A stretch of 64,000 nt of DNA. It comes from CAZLMW01 sp964560875. Lineage in GTDB: Bacteria; Myxococcota_A; UBA9042. Where the stretch lies: assembly GCA_964560875.1 (NCBI GenBank), contig CAZLMW010000022.1:14924-78923 (forward strand), written 5' to 3'. Positions 44,224-54,700 of the stretch are shown one piece after another; the first letter of the stretch is position 1; the number at the start of each line of letters is the position of its first letter. The position numbers and the translations under genes were made by a program. A model generated the notes under the pieces. The model had not been told where the DNA came from. It saw only the letters and a list, made by a program, of their open reading frames with translations, and did no database searches.

Positions 44224-45689
44224 AGACGTGGCCCCCCTTTGCACGCGCGGTGGTCGCGGCGTGTATGGCGTTTTGCTGGACCGGATGCGCGGGCGATTCG
44301 ACCAACCAGGACAGCGGCGAAAAAGACGCCGGTGCCGAGACCTTTCAAGCCGAGGACGGAGGCCCCACGGCCGGCAAAGCATGCGATGACTGCGCCAAGG
44401 ACAGCGACTGCGGCCCGGGGCTGACGTGCGACAAGCCCGCGTTCGTCTGCAAGACGCCCAAGCAGGTTAAGGCGGGCGCGCCTGTGTGCGATATCGATTG
44501 CTTCGAGTCCGACTTCTGCAAGGACGAAGGGCTGTGCACCATCGATGGGCTGGTCTGCAAAGCCACCAAGCTCGCCCACTGCGTCGGCTCCAAGGCATGC
44601 CGCGAAAACGGCGCCTGCACACCCGATGAGGGCAAGTGCCAGGTCACCAACGACGCCGACTGCAAACAATCAACCGCCTGCACCACCGACGGCAAGTGCA
44701 CGGCAAAGGACGGCGCCTGCACCAAGACATCGGGCGTCAAGTGCGGTGACGGCAAGTGCGAGGGCTCCGAGACCAAGCAGACCTGCCCCAAGGACTGCGG
44801 TCCGGTCGGCGGGGATCCGTGCCCCTGCGGCGCCGGCGTATGCGGTGTCAAACCCGGCTGTCCCAATGACTGCGGCGGCTGTTCGGGCGGCAAAAAGTGC
44901 TTCGCCAACGCGTGCTCGGACGCCAAGTGCAAGCTGCCGGCGGCGTGGCCCAAGGACGTGCAGCGGGTGACCAAGCTGACGATGCTCAACCACCAAAAGG
45001 GATGTGATCTCGACGACACCGGCAAGCCCAACAATATGCTCGGCAAGCTCCTCAAGGTGTATTCGTTCGTCAATGAGCACGCCTTCAACGCGCTCAATTC
45101 CCACACCCTCAACCTGCTGTTGAAGTCCGATGACTATGCGTCCAATGGCAAGGCGTTTTCCATCGAGCTGCTCGACGCCAACCTCGACCCGGCGGCCAAG
45201 GGCAGCTGTGACGCCACCTTCGGGCCGTGCAAATACGTCGTCAAAGCGCACAGCTACAACCACTTGGCCAAGTCCGCTGAGTGCCCACCGCGCACCAAGG
45301 TCACCGGCGCCAAGGTCACCGGCGGCAAGCTGGTCGCGGGCGGGGCTGGAAACGCCCTGGACATCGCGGTCTATGTCGTCGGCGTGCCCCTCGTGGTCAA
45401 GATGCAGATGGTCACCATGTCGGGCACGGTCAGCGGCGGGTCCGAGTGGCAGACGACAACCGGCGGCATGCTCTGCGGCGCCGTGCCAGCGACCGAGATC
45501 CAAAAGGCCGTCGATTCGCTGCCGGAAAGCGCGCTGAAGGGCACCGGGTTCACCAAGAAGAAGGTCAACGAGCTCGTGGCCGGCCTGTTCAAGCCCGACA
45601 TCGACACCGACGGCGACGGCAAATACGACGCGATGAGCGCGGCGTGGGCGTTCGAGAGCGGCAAGGCGATCGCGATCGGAACCGACTGA
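44220..45689 (+). CDS. Cys-rich surface lipoprotein, coupled to the cyclase gene
   Basis: A 489-residue lipoprotein (signal ending FCWTGCAGD) with an acidic linker. An N-terminal Cys-rich part has units such as CAKDSDCGPGLTCDKP, CRENGACTPDEGKCQV and CGDGKCEGSETKQTCPKDC, the last an EGF/Notch-like disulfide unit common in myxobacterial secreted proteins. The C-terminal ~270 residues form a beta-rich domain (NAFNALNSHTLNLLLK, GNALDIAVYVVGVPLVVKMQM) ending with DIDTDGDGKYDAMSA, a calcium-type DxDxDG loop. The GTG start overlaps the cyclase stop. Role unknown. Confidence 0.75.
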   Translation: MKTWPPFARAVVAACMAFCWTGCAGDSTNQDSGEKDAGAETFQAEDGGPTAGKACDDCAKDSDCGPGLTCDKPAFVCKTPKQVKAGAPVCDIDCFESDFCKDEGLCTIDGLVCKATKLAHCVGSKACRENGACTPDEGKCQVTNDADCKQSTACTTDGKCTAKDGACTKTSGVKCGDGKCEGSETKQTCPKDCGPVGGDPCPCGAGVCGVKPGCPNDCGGCSGGKKCFANACSDAKCKLPAAWPKDVQRVTKLTMLNHQKGCDLDDTGKPNNMLGKLLKVYSFVNEHAFNALNSHTLNLLLKSDDYASNGKAFSIELLDANLDPAAKGSCDATFGPCKYVVKAHSYNHLAKSAECPPRTKVTGAKVTGGKLVAGGAGNALDIAVYVVGVPLVVKMQMVTMSGTVSGGSEWQTTTGGMLCGAVPATEIQKAVDSLPESALKGTGFTKKKVNELVAGLFKPDIDTDGDGKYDAMSAAWAFESGKAIAIGTD

Positions 45690-45722
45690 CCCGGCCTCTG
45701 CTTGGAGGCGCGCAATCGCGGC

Positions 45723-46337
45723 TCAGGTGGACCTTCTGCCGCGGCTTTTCATCAACACGATTGCGCCGACGACGCCGTTGATTGCGGCTGCGACCCACAC
45801 GGTTCTTTGTTGACCGAGCGCGCCCATGAACATCGTGGCTGTGACGAACGCGGCGGCCGCGGACCCGAGCGTGTTCACGAAGTAGAGGCGGCCGACCGCG
45901 TGGCCGACATTGCCGGTACCGCGCACGGTATGCGTGACGAGCAACGGCAAAGTTGCGCCCATCATCGAAGTTGGCAAGACGACGAGCGCGAAGGTGATGG
46001 CGAAGACGGCGGGCGTTGCGACACCGGCCGTTGACTCTCCCACAGCGCGAAAGACGGCGAGTGAGACAGCGCCGAGCGCTCCGATACCGAGCTCGATGCC
46101 TCCGAACCAGCGCAGCAGATCGACCCCAGGTCGCGCCGACAGTCTGCCGCCCGCGAGGCTGCCCGTACCCAACCCGAGCATGAATGCGGCCACAACGACG
46201 GTGACCGATTCGATGTTGACGCCGAAAACCGTGAGCAGCGCCCGCTGCCACACGACCTGGTAGACCAGGGCTGCGAAGCCGGACGCCGCGAAGAGCGCGT
46301 AGAGCAACGGGGTGGCGAGTTTGGACTCGGACGTCAT
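45723..46337 (-). CDS. membrane domain resembling fused MFS/spermidine-synthase proteins
   Basis: A 204-residue polytopic protein with about six helices. SGFAALVYQVVWQRALLTVFG and PTSMMGATLPLL with GRLYFVNTLGSAAA are the signatures of the membrane half found N-terminal to a SpeE-like domain in many proteobacterial 'fused MFS/spermidine synthase' proteins. The synthase half is absent and the gene ends in a basic tail. Lies six bases after the histidine-kinase gene on the same strand, so it is probably the third gene of that operon. Confidence 0.75.
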   Translation of the reverse strand: MTSESKLATPLLYALFAASGFAALVYQVVWQRALLTVFGVNIESVTVVVAAFMLGLGTGSLAGGRLSARPGVDLLRWFGGIELGIGALGAVSLAVFRAVGESTAGVATPAVFAITFALVVLPTSMMGATLPLLVTHTVRGTGNVGHAVGRLYFVNTLGSAAAAFVTATMFMGALGQQRTVWVAAAINGVVGAIVLMKSRGRRST

Positions 46338-46343
46338 CGCCGG

Positions 46344-47609
46344 TCAGGCCGCGGAGCGCTTGGCGTCGGCGATCGGGATCGTGAACCAGAACCGGCAGCC
46401 ACGTCGTTCGTCGGCGCGTGGATCGGCGGTTTGCAGGCCGACAGTGCCGCCCATGGCCGTGACGAGGTGTTTGACGATGGCGAGGCCGAGGCCGGTCCCG
46501 CCAACCCCGCGCGAACGGCCCTTGTCGACTCGGTAGAAGCGCTCGAACACGCGGCGATGGTGCTTTTCGTCGATGCCGGGCCCGTTGTCGGTGACCTCGA
46601 TGCGACAGAGGCGGCCGCGGCGTTGCGCGGTGACAACGATGGACCCGCCATCGGGGGTGTACTTGGACGCGTTGGCGAGCAGGTTGACGAGCACCTGTTC
46701 GATCGCGCTGGCGTCGGCCCAAACATCGACGTCGTCGGTTATGTCGATGGTGACCTGCTGCCCCTTGTCTTCGGCCGCTACGACGATGGACTCGACCGCA
46801 TGCGCGGCGATGGCGTGGACGCCGAGCGCTTGCGGTTGCAGCTCGAGACGGCCCGATTCGATCCGCGACAGGTCGAGCAGGTCGGAAACGAGGTTGGATA
46901 GCCGGTCGGCGTTTCGCAGCAGGGCGACCAGGAAGCGGTCGGCCACCACGGGGTCTTCCATGGCGCCGTCGAGCAGCGTTTCGGCATTGGCGCGGATGAC
47001 CGTGACGGGGGTACGCAGCTCGTGGCTCACGTTGGCGACGAAGTCTTTGCGCATCTTTTCGAGTCGGCGCAGGCGCGTGACGTCCTGCACAACAAGCACC
47101 GAGCCTCCGGTGGCGCGCTGACGGGTCGCGCGACCGAGGTAGTGGCGGCGCGGTGGGCCCGGGACTTCGAACTCTTCGCTCGCGGAATGGACGTCCTGGA
47201 GCTGCTCGACGAGGGCGCTGAGTTCGGCGGTCTTGACCACTTCGGCCAGGGGTTTGCCGATCGCTCCGCCACCGGCGCTGTCCAGGAGGCGCTCGGCGGA
47301 TTTGTTGAGCAACGTCACGCAGCCCAGCGCATCGAGGGCCAAGACGGCATCGTCCATCGCTTCGAGCACAGCTTCGAGGCGTTCGCGCTGACGCTTGGTG
47401 GCGGCGACCCGTTCGGCGACCTGGCGGGCGATTTGAAGCTCGCTGCTACGCCACATGCGCCACAGGCCGAGCGCTCCTACGAGCAGGCCGATGGTCAGGC
47501 CGAGGAGCAATTGCGGATCGATCCCGGCAACAACGACGTCCGCACCGATCCTTCCGACGGTTGCGATGGGTGCGGCCAGTCCCAGGCCGACGGCTGCGGC
47601 GAAGGTCAT
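46344..47609 (-). CDS. sensor histidine kinase, PhoR-like
   Basis: A 421-residue kinase with one or two N-terminal membrane segments and a PAS-like sensor (LEAMDDAVLALDALGCVTLLN). HisKA follows with phosphoacceptor FVANVSHELRTPVTVIRAN, then HATPase with N box (LVNLLANASKY), DNGPGI, and GVGGTGLGLAIVKHL. Starts inside the response-regulator stop (ATGA overlap). The arrangement is that of PhoR/ResE kinases for phosphate or envelope signals; the actual signal is not evident. Confidence 0.88.
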   Translation of the reverse strand: MTFAAAVGLGLAAPIATVGRIGADVVVAGIDPQLLLGLTIGLLVGALGLWRMWRSSELQIARQVAERVAATKRQRERLEAVLEAMDDAVLALDALGCVTLLNKSAERLLDSAGGGAIGKPLAEVVKTAELSALVEQLQDVHSASEEFEVPGPPRRHYLGRATRQRATGGSVLVVQDVTRLRRLEKMRKDFVANVSHELRTPVTVIRANAETLLDGAMEDPVVADRFLVALLRNADRLSNLVSDLLDLSRIESGRLELQPQALGVHAIAAHAVESIVVAAEDKGQQVTIDITDDVDVWADASAIEQVLVNLLANASKYTPDGGSIVVTAQRRGRLCRIEVTDNGPGIDEKHHRRVFERFYRVDKGRSRGVGGTGLGLAIVKHLVTAMGGTVGLQTADPRADERRGCRFWFTIPIADAKRSAA

Positions 47610-48343
47610 GCGTCGGGGCCTTTTTCGCGGAATCGATAGCCTACACCGCGCACCGTTTCGATCCAGGCGCCCCCCGCGTTGAGCTTGTGGCGCAGTCGTT
47701 TGACGTGCGTATCGACCGTGCGCGTGGTCACGTCCGGTGAGTAGCCCCAGACGTCCGCCAGCAGTCGATCGCGCGTTTGGACGCGGCCGCGACGGCTCAT
47801 AAACGTGTGCAAGAGACGGAATTCCAGGGCTGTCAGCTTGACCTCGTCATCGCCCACCCACACGCGATGGGCGTCCACATCGAGGCGGATCGGCCCGCCT
47901 TGGAGCGCGGGATCGGCCGCCGGTGTTGGCGTGGTAGCGGCCGCAGGTTCGACCCCGCCGCGTCGCATCACGGCCTTGATTCGCAGGATGAGCTCGCGCA
48001 CCGAGAAGGGCTTGACCAGGTAGTCGTCCGCGCCGACTTCAAAGCCGATCACGCGGTCGATCTCCTCGCCCTTGGCCGTGACCATGATGACGGGCGTTGT
48101 CGCGGTCAGGTCGTTGGCGCGCAGGCGGCGACACACCTCTTTGCCGGACATGTCGGGCAGCATCAGGTCGAGCAACACGATGTCGGGACGCGGCTGCGCC
48201 CATGCCAACTCGAGCGCCCTTTCGCCGTTGAGGGCGCTGGCTGTCGTGTAACCCTCGCGGTTGAGGTTGTATTCGAGGATCTGCACGAGATCGGGCTCGT
48301 CTTCGACGATCAGCACGTGTTTGGCTGGGTTGGTTGCCGTCAT
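47606..48343 (-). CDS. OmpR/PhoB-family response regulator
   Basis: A 245-residue two-domain regulator. The receiver has acidic pocket VEDEPD, phosphoacceptor Asp in VLLDLMLPDMSG, and Lys in YLVKPF. A Pro/Ala linker joins it to a winged helix (LTALEFRLLHTFMSRRGRV, SPDVTTRTVDTHVKRLRHKL). PhoB-like overall. Divergent from tpm with 339 bp between. Confidence 0.9.
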   Translation of the reverse strand: MTATNPAKHVLIVEDEPDLVQILEYNLNREGYTTASALNGERALELAWAQPRPDIVLLDLMLPDMSGKEVCRRLRANDLTATTPVIMVTAKGEEIDRVIGFEVGADDYLVKPFSVRELILRIKAVMRRGGVEPAAATTPTPAADPALQGGPIRLDVDAHRVWVGDDEVKLTALEFRLLHTFMSRRGRVQTRDRLLADVWGYSPDVTTRTVDTHVKRLRHKLNAGGAWIETVRGVGYRFREKGPDA

Positions 48344-48682
48344 CGTCGCAATCCATTCGTCGTGGGGCGCCTTGGTACCCAGGTTTGCTTCACAGCAATC
48401 GTGCCGACTCCGGCGGCGGCTGCGCGCGGACCCAACCCGCCCTTGTCATCACGCACGGGTCCTGCCGCCCGATCTTCTGCGTCCTGCGGCCACTCGCCGC
48501 CTTGATGTGACTCTGCCACACCTGCAGCGTCGAATAACCACATGACTTGAACATCGAACGGCATGCCTCCGCGCTTTGATGAGAAGACCGGGATAAGGGA
48601 TAAACGTGACAATTGCATGACGAGTTTGTGGATTGTTGGGCGACAGCGCCACGAAACGTCACCGGAAACAGCGGAGCCACGC
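48344..48682. other. 339-bp divergent intergenic region, response regulator / tpm
   Basis: No gene seen. It holds a TGAC direct repeat with an 11-bp period (48607 and 48618), which resembles half of a PhoB-type box but is not a full consensus. It may contain autoregulatory sites for the PhoB-like regulator; evidence is weak. Confidence 0.35.
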
Positions 48683-49345
48683 ATGCAACACGATTTTTGG
48701 CACGCCCGCTGGCGGCAAGGGAAGATCGGCTTTCACCAGGCGAGCACCAACCCGCACCTGCTCCGGCACTGGGCCCAACTCGGCCTGCCACCGGATAGCC
48801 GGGTGCTCGTCCCGTTGTGCGGTAAGACGCTCGACATGCTCTACCTGGCCCAACAAGGGCACGATGTGGTCGGCGTCGAGCTCTCCGAGACCGCGTGCAG
48901 GGCTTTCTTCGATGAAAACGACCTGGCGTTCGAAACACGGACAACTGGGGACTACACCGTGTTCAAGGGGACGGGTGACGCGGCACGCATCGAGCTGTGG
49001 TGCGGTGACTTCTTCGCGCTGACCATCGACCTCGTCGGCACATTCGCCGGTTTCTTCGATCGCGCGGCGTTGATCGCTCTGCCGCCCACGATGCGGTCGT
49101 CGCATGTCGCCGCCGTGGAGCGCCTCGTCGAGCCAGGAGGCCGCGGCGTGCTGTCCACGATCGAATACCCCGCCGCCGAAAAACAGGGTCCACCGTTTCC
49201 GATTTCGCCCGCCGAAATCCACGAGCGTTATGACGAACGCTTCGATATCGTCCATATCGGCCAGCACGACGCTGCGGACGACGCCCGCGAGCGCTGGGCA
49301 TTGACGTCCTTGTGCGAACACGTCTTCACGCTCGCCAAGCGATGA
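48683..49345 (+). CDS. tpm: thiopurine S-methyltransferase
   Basis: SAM-dependent methyltransferase of 220 residues, the usual bacterial TPMT size. Characteristic are FWHARWRQGKIGFHQ at the start, RVLVPLCGKTLDMLYLA and HDVVGVELSETACRAFF. ATG 48683 has GGAG eight bases upstream; an earlier in-frame ATG at 48563 adds non-conserved sequence. Bacterial homologues methylate selenium, tellurium or thiopurine compounds. 34 bp before the hybrid kinase gene. Confidence 0.9.
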   Translation: MQHDFWHARWRQGKIGFHQASTNPHLLRHWAQLGLPPDSRVLVPLCGKTLDMLYLAQQGHDVVGVELSETACRAFFDENDLAFETRTTGDYTVFKGTGDAARIELWCGDFFALTIDLVGTFAGFFDRAALIALPPTMRSSHVAAVERLVEPGGRGVLSTIEYPAAEKQGPPFPISPAEIHERYDERFDIVHIGQHDAADDARERWALTSLCEHVFTLAKR

Positions 49346-49379
49346 CGGAGCGGCCGATGGGGGGTAGATTAAGGATCTG

Positions 49380-51743
49380 ATGAGCCAACCTGACGCCCCG
49401 ATCGAGCCGTTCGCCGATGGCCGCGAGGTGTGCGTATCCATCATCGGTCACGCCGGGGCATTGAGTCACTTCGGCGGGATCGCCCAGCCACCGCCGCGCT
49501 CGCTCGTCGACCGCGTCCTGCAGCGCCGCGAAATCCAAACACTCGACGCCGATGGACATCACGTCTGTGCGCCCGTGTTCGTCGAAGGGGTCGTGGTTGC
49601 GCTGGCATCGGGCCGCACCGATCAGCCGCTGACCGATGCCTCCATTCGCCGGGTCGAAGCGTTCGCCGTGCAGCTGTCCGCGGCGATGCGATCATCTCGT
49701 TTGGTGGTCGCCGCGCAACGTCGTGCGGCGGATATCGCGTCTCTTGGCGAGATCGGCCGCGACGTCGCCAGCGCCCACGACGTTCGCCGCCTGCCCGGTC
49801 GCATCCTTGCCCGAATGCGCGAACTGCTGCGGGTGCGCGACATCGCTCTTTACCTGCCCACCGACGAGGAAGATGTCTGGCAAGGTCGATCGGCCCTCGG
49901 GGTCTACGCCGATGAGCTGCAACGACACGTCGTTCGTCGCGGGGTAGGCATCATCGGCAGCGTCCTGGCCACCGGCGAAGCTGAAATCGTCAACTACGCC
50001 AACCGCGACCCGCGCGCTGTCCGTATCCCGGATACACCGATGGTCGATGACGCAACCGAGCCGATGATGTGCGCCCCGATGCGCGACGGTGATCGATTGC
50101 AGGGCGTCGTCGTGGTGTGGCGCGGCCGCGCGGAAGCGGTCTTCGAGCCGAGCGACCTCGATCTCTTCGTCTACCTGACCGAGCAGGCCGCCATCGCGTT
50201 GGCCACCGCCAGCCAGTTTGAGGAGCTCGCGTCCGCCCGCCGCTTTGCGTCTGCCGCCTCGGATGCCAAGTCGCGCTTTCTCGCCAACATGAGCCACGAA
50301 GTCCGCACGCCGATGAACGCGATCGTCACCATGGCGGAGCTGCTCGCCCGCACCGGCCTCGATGACCAGCAGCGCACCTGTGTCGAGACCATTCGCCACG
50401 GCGCCGACGGCCTGCTGACGATCCTCGACGACGTGCTCGACGTGTCCCGCATCGAGTTCGGTCAGCTCAAGCTCAATGTGTCCCGTTACGACATCCGTCT
50501 TTGTGTGCGGCGCGCGGTCGACCTGATGGCCGCGGAGGCGTCCCGGCGCGGTCTCGGACTCCGGTTTCGCGTGGCCGCCGACGTGCCCAGGCGCGTGCGG
50601 GGCGACTCTGGCCGTGTGCGACAGGTGTTGCTCAACCTGCTGGCCAACGCGATCAAGTTCACGGGCAGAGGCTCCGTTTCGATCAGCGTGGCGCAGCATC
50701 CCGAAGGCTTGTCGATCGCCGTCCAGGACACCGGCATTGGCATCGCAGTGGCCGACCACCAGCGAATCTTCGACACCTTCACACAGGTCGACGCTTCGAC
50801 CACCCGCGAACAGGGTGGAACGGGCCTCGGCCTCGCCATCTGCACCCGCCTCGTCGACCGCATGGGCGGCCGCATGGAGTTGGCCTCCGAGCTTGGCAAG
50901 GGCAGCCGGTTCACCGTGATCTTGCCGCTGGACGTCGACGAAGACTCCGGCCGCGTGGTCGCACCGGCCCCCGACCGCACCGCTGGACCGCGCAGACTCC
51001 GCGTGCTCGTCGCCGAAGACAACCTCGTCAACCAGGACGTCGCCCAGCTTCTCCTCGAGCACCTCGGACACGAAGTTTCGTTGGTTGAAAACGGGGTGCG
51101 TGCGATCGAAGCGGTCACCGCCGGTCGCTTCGACGTGGTCTTCATGGACGTCCAGATGCCGGAAATGGACGGGTTGGAGGCGGCGCGCTGGATCGTCCGA
51201 GAGGTCTCGCCTCGCCCGCATATCTTCGCGATGACCGCCAGCGTGCACCCGTCGGAAAAGCAGCGTTGCTTCGACGCGGGCATGGATGGCTTCCTGGCCA
51301 AGCCGCTGCGGGTCGAAGACGTCGAGGCCGCGCTAATCGAGCTGGGCGATCGCCCGGAGCCTCCCGATGGATCACCGATCGATCCGGGCAGGATCGCTGC
51401 GATCGGTGCGTCCGTTGATCATGATCCAGACGCGTTCGTCGCCGCGATCGCCGCCGTCATGAGCCGATTCGAAGAAGCCGTGGCCATGATCGAGGTCGCC
51501 GGGTTGACCGAGGACGCCGCCGCGTTGACCGAGGGCACCGCGGAGCTTCGAGCTGTGGCCACCGAGGTTGGGGCAAGCGCGCTCGTGTCGGCGTGCGATG
51601 AGCTGCACCGATGGGCGAAAGCGGACGACGTCGCTCATGCGCGAGACCTGTTGCGGCGAGTCGGTGTCCACGTGCGAAGGCGCATCATCTCCGCGCTCAA
51701 CCGCTACCTGGATAAGGCCGGCGTCGTCCACGATTTCGACTGA
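49380..51743 (+). CDS. soluble hybrid histidine kinase (GAF-HisKA-HATPase-REC-Hpt-like)
   Basis: A 787-residue cytoplasmic sensor without membrane segments. Order: N-terminal region of unknown fold (1-115), GAF-type sensor (about 125-280, IALYLPTDEEDVWQG), and HisKA with H306 (NMSHEVRTPMNA). HATPase follows (LLNLLANAIKF, DTGIGI, GGTGLGLAIC). Then a receiver with VLVAEDN, MDVQMPEMDG and FLAKPL, and finally an Hpt-like four-helix segment (about 665-785). In that last part the usual HxLKG phosphoacceptor motif is not seen; the matching place reads EGTAELRAVATEVG. Its phosphorelay output is therefore unclear. AAGGA precedes the ATG. Confidence 0.88.
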   Translation: MSQPDAPIEPFADGREVCVSIIGHAGALSHFGGIAQPPPRSLVDRVLQRREIQTLDADGHHVCAPVFVEGVVVALASGRTDQPLTDASIRRVEAFAVQLSAAMRSSRLVVAAQRRAADIASLGEIGRDVASAHDVRRLPGRILARMRELLRVRDIALYLPTDEEDVWQGRSALGVYADELQRHVVRRGVGIIGSVLATGEAEIVNYANRDPRAVRIPDTPMVDDATEPMMCAPMRDGDRLQGVVVVWRGRAEAVFEPSDLDLFVYLTEQAAIALATASQFEELASARRFASAASDAKSRFLANMSHEVRTPMNAIVTMAELLARTGLDDQQRTCVETIRHGADGLLTILDDVLDVSRIEFGQLKLNVSRYDIRLCVRRAVDLMAAEASRRGLGLRFRVAADVPRRVRGDSGRVRQVLLNLLANAIKFTGRGSVSISVAQHPEGLSIAVQDTGIGIAVADHQRIFDTFTQVDASTTREQGGTGLGLAICTRLVDRMGGRMELASELGKGSRFTVILPLDVDEDSGRVVAPAPDRTAGPRRLRVLVAEDNLVNQDVAQLLLEHLGHEVSLVENGVRAIEAVTAGRFDVVFMDVQMPEMDGLEAARWIVREVSPRPHIFAMTASVHPSEKQRCFDAGMDGFLAKPLRVEDVEAALIELGDRPEPPDGSPIDPGRIAAIGASVDHDPDAFVAAIAAVMSRFEEAVAMIEVAGLTEDAAALTEGTAELRAVATEVGASALVSACDELHRWAKADDVAHARDLLRRVGVHVRRRIISALNRYLDKAGVVHDFD

Positions 51744-51747
51744 TTGG

Positions 51748-54700
51748 CTACGGGTTGTTCTGACCGCCGACGACGACTTGCGGCACCGAACTGTGTGTGC
51801 CGGAACCCGCTTTGCCGCCGCCGAGCGTGCCCCAGGTGTTGTGACCGCTGCACTGCACGGAGCCACCGCCGAGAAGGACGCATGTGGCGTGACGTCCGAC
51901 GGCGATGTCCACGGCGCCGGCGATTCCCTGCATGGCGACCGGGGAGCTCTGCAGACCGGATTTGCCGTCGCCGAGAGGCCCGAACTCGTCGCTGCCCCAA
52001 ACGAGCGCTTTGCCATCGACCGTGACGCCCGCGGTGTGGCTGTAGCCGGCGGCGAGCGTGGCGAAGACGTTCGCGCCGTCGATCTCGGACGGATCGGGCT
52101 CCTTACCGGCGCTCTGTGTGCTGTCTCCCAAGTTGCCGTAGGCGTTGCGACCGAAGCACCAGCCGCTGTCCGCCGGACCCCGCGCGCAGGTGTAGAAGGC
52201 CCCCGCGGATACGATGAGCACGGTGCCGATTCCGCCCTTTTTCATCGGCTTGAGGACCTGGCTGGCAGCGGTCTTGGCCGCTTGACCATGGCTGTTGCTC
52301 CCCCAGCACCACAGGCTGCCCTTGGCGTCGATGGCGCATGCGTGGGCGCCGCCGGCGTCGATCGACCGCACGGCTTTGAGGCCGAGGACCTTGACCGGCT
52401 TGTGCGAGTTGGCGGTTGAGCCGTTGCCGAGTCGGCCGTCCGCTCCCGAACCCCAGCACCAGGCCTCGCCACCGGCGATGGCGCAGGTGTGTGAGTCGGC
52501 GGCCGTGATCGTTGTGGCTTTGGGTAGCCCGGCGACTTTGACCGGACTGAGCACCGCTTGACCGGACGCCGGGATGCCCACCTGTCCGCTGGCATTGTCG
52601 CCCCAACACCAGGCGGAACCGGTCGCATCGACGGCGCAGGCATGATTGGCACCAACCGCTGCACTGACGACCTGCACGAGTCCTTTGACCGCGGTCGGAG
52701 AGGCGGCGTGGTCGGCCGGTTGTCCGCCGCTGCCGATACCAAGCTGCCCGCGGTTGTTGCGGCCCCAGCAGGACAGCGTGGCGTCGTCGAGCAGCGCGCA
52801 CATCGAAAACGCATTGGGATCGCTGTGGATCCGTCGCGCCCAACCTTGGCTCGGGGCCGCGCAGACCTTGTTTGAGCACACGGCGCCGGCGAAACAAACC
52901 TTGCCCTCGTTGGCTGGCTTCCACTGGCACACACCGAGGAACGCGCTGCATTCGTCGGACGTGCAGCCGTTGCCATCGTCGCACTGCGCGTCGGTCTTGC
53001 AGCCTTTGCCGCAGCCGACGATCTTTTTGAAGACGCACTTGCCGGTGGCCGCATCGCACGAATCGGCTGTGCACGCGTCGCCGTCGCTGCACACGACCTT
53101 GGGGTTGCCCGCGCAGCCGCCCTTGCTGTCGCACACGTCGTTGTCGGTGCACATGCTGTTGTCGTCGCACGGCCCGTCGACCAGCGCCGCGTAGCAGCCG
53201 ACATTGGGATCGCACGCATCGGCTGTGCACGCGTCACCGTCGTCGCAATTCTTGTCCTTGCCCGCATGGCATCTGCCCAGCGCGTCACACACGGTGTCGG
53301 ATGTGCAGGTGTCCCCGTCATCGCACGTCTTGCTGGCCGCGAGAGGCTGGTGAACGCATGTCCCGTTGAAGCTGTTGCAGTGGTCGGTCGTGCACGGGTT
53401 GTTGTCGTCGCAGGCGAAGGGCGCGACACAGCTGCCGGACTGGCACGTGCCTTGCTTGGTGCAGTTGTCGCCGTCCTGGCATTTGGTGCCGTTGGCGATG
53501 GCTGTCTGCGAGCAGGTTCCGTCGAACGGGTCGCACTTGCCGGTTGTGCATACGTCGCCGTCTTCGCAATCGGCGGCCGCGGTGCATTTGCTCGGCAGTG
53601 AGCCTTCGGTCAGCACCACGTCGTCGACGAACCAGCCCGGGCCGTCATTGCCAGACGTGTCGATGGTGTCGAGGATGAAACGCAAGCGGATAGTCTTGCC
53701 GACCCAGTCACCGAGCGGCAGCTCAAGCTTCTGCCACGTCATCTGGCCCTCGAGGTTGTTGAGATAGAACCGTTCGACGTGTTTTTGGAAGTTGTCGTCG
53801 GACACCTGCACCTGGCGGACGTCGACGCCGGACTTGGCCTGCACGCCGTTGAAGCTCCACATCGATAGGGCCGCGTGGGCAACGTTCGCGACTTTCAGCG
53901 GCGGGGTGGTTGCGGATGCGACGACGCGTTTGCCGGAGTTGAAGTCCTTGCCATTGTTGACGTTGAGCGAGCAGGTCGGCGACTTGAAGCCGGGATTCTT
54001 TGGCGTCGCGTCGATGTGCCATCCGACCGCGGGTTCGGCGACGTCGGGGGCCATCGTCCAGCCGGCGGTCTTGCCGCACGGGTAGTTTTCGTCGAGCACG
54101 TCGATGTAGGTGCACAAGTCCTTGCCCGGCTTACAGGAGCCAGCGGCACACGCGTCGTTGCTGGTGCACGCGTTACCGTCGGTGCAGGGCTTGCCGTTGT
54201 TGGTCGGGCTGAAGTGACAGCGCGCGGTCGTGGCGGTCAGCTTCAGGCACTTCTGGGCCGTGCACGGGTTGCCATCGTCGCATCGCTGCAGGTCGGCGCC
54301 GCCCTCGCAGGAGCCCTTGCTGCAGCTGTCCTTGATGGTGCACGGGTTTTCGTCGGAGCAGGCCGAGCCCTCGGGCTTGTTGGCGCCGAGCATGCACTTG
54401 CCGGCGGCGCACACATCGCCCGTCGTGCAGGCGGTTGCCGCGTCACCGCAGCTTTCGCCGTCCTGGCGTGCCTTGCCGACGCACTTACCGCTCGCGCAGG
54501 CGGTCGCCGTCGTGCACGGGTTGCCGTCCTGGCAGGCGGCGCCCTCACTCGCTGGGGTCGCTTTGCACTTTCCGCTCTTGGCGTCGCACGCGTCGGCCGT
54601 GCACGCGTTGCCGTCGTCACAGGCCTTCGCATAGCCCTTGCAGGTGGCCGATTCGCAGGCGTCGTTGGTGGTGCAGGGGTCGCCGTCGGTGCAGGCGAAG

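Noticed and set aside
48607..48621. PhoB box upstream of the PhoB-like regulator
   Set aside because: Only a TGAC direct repeat with 11-bp spacing is present; the rest of the consensus is missing, so it is mentioned only as part of the intergenic region.
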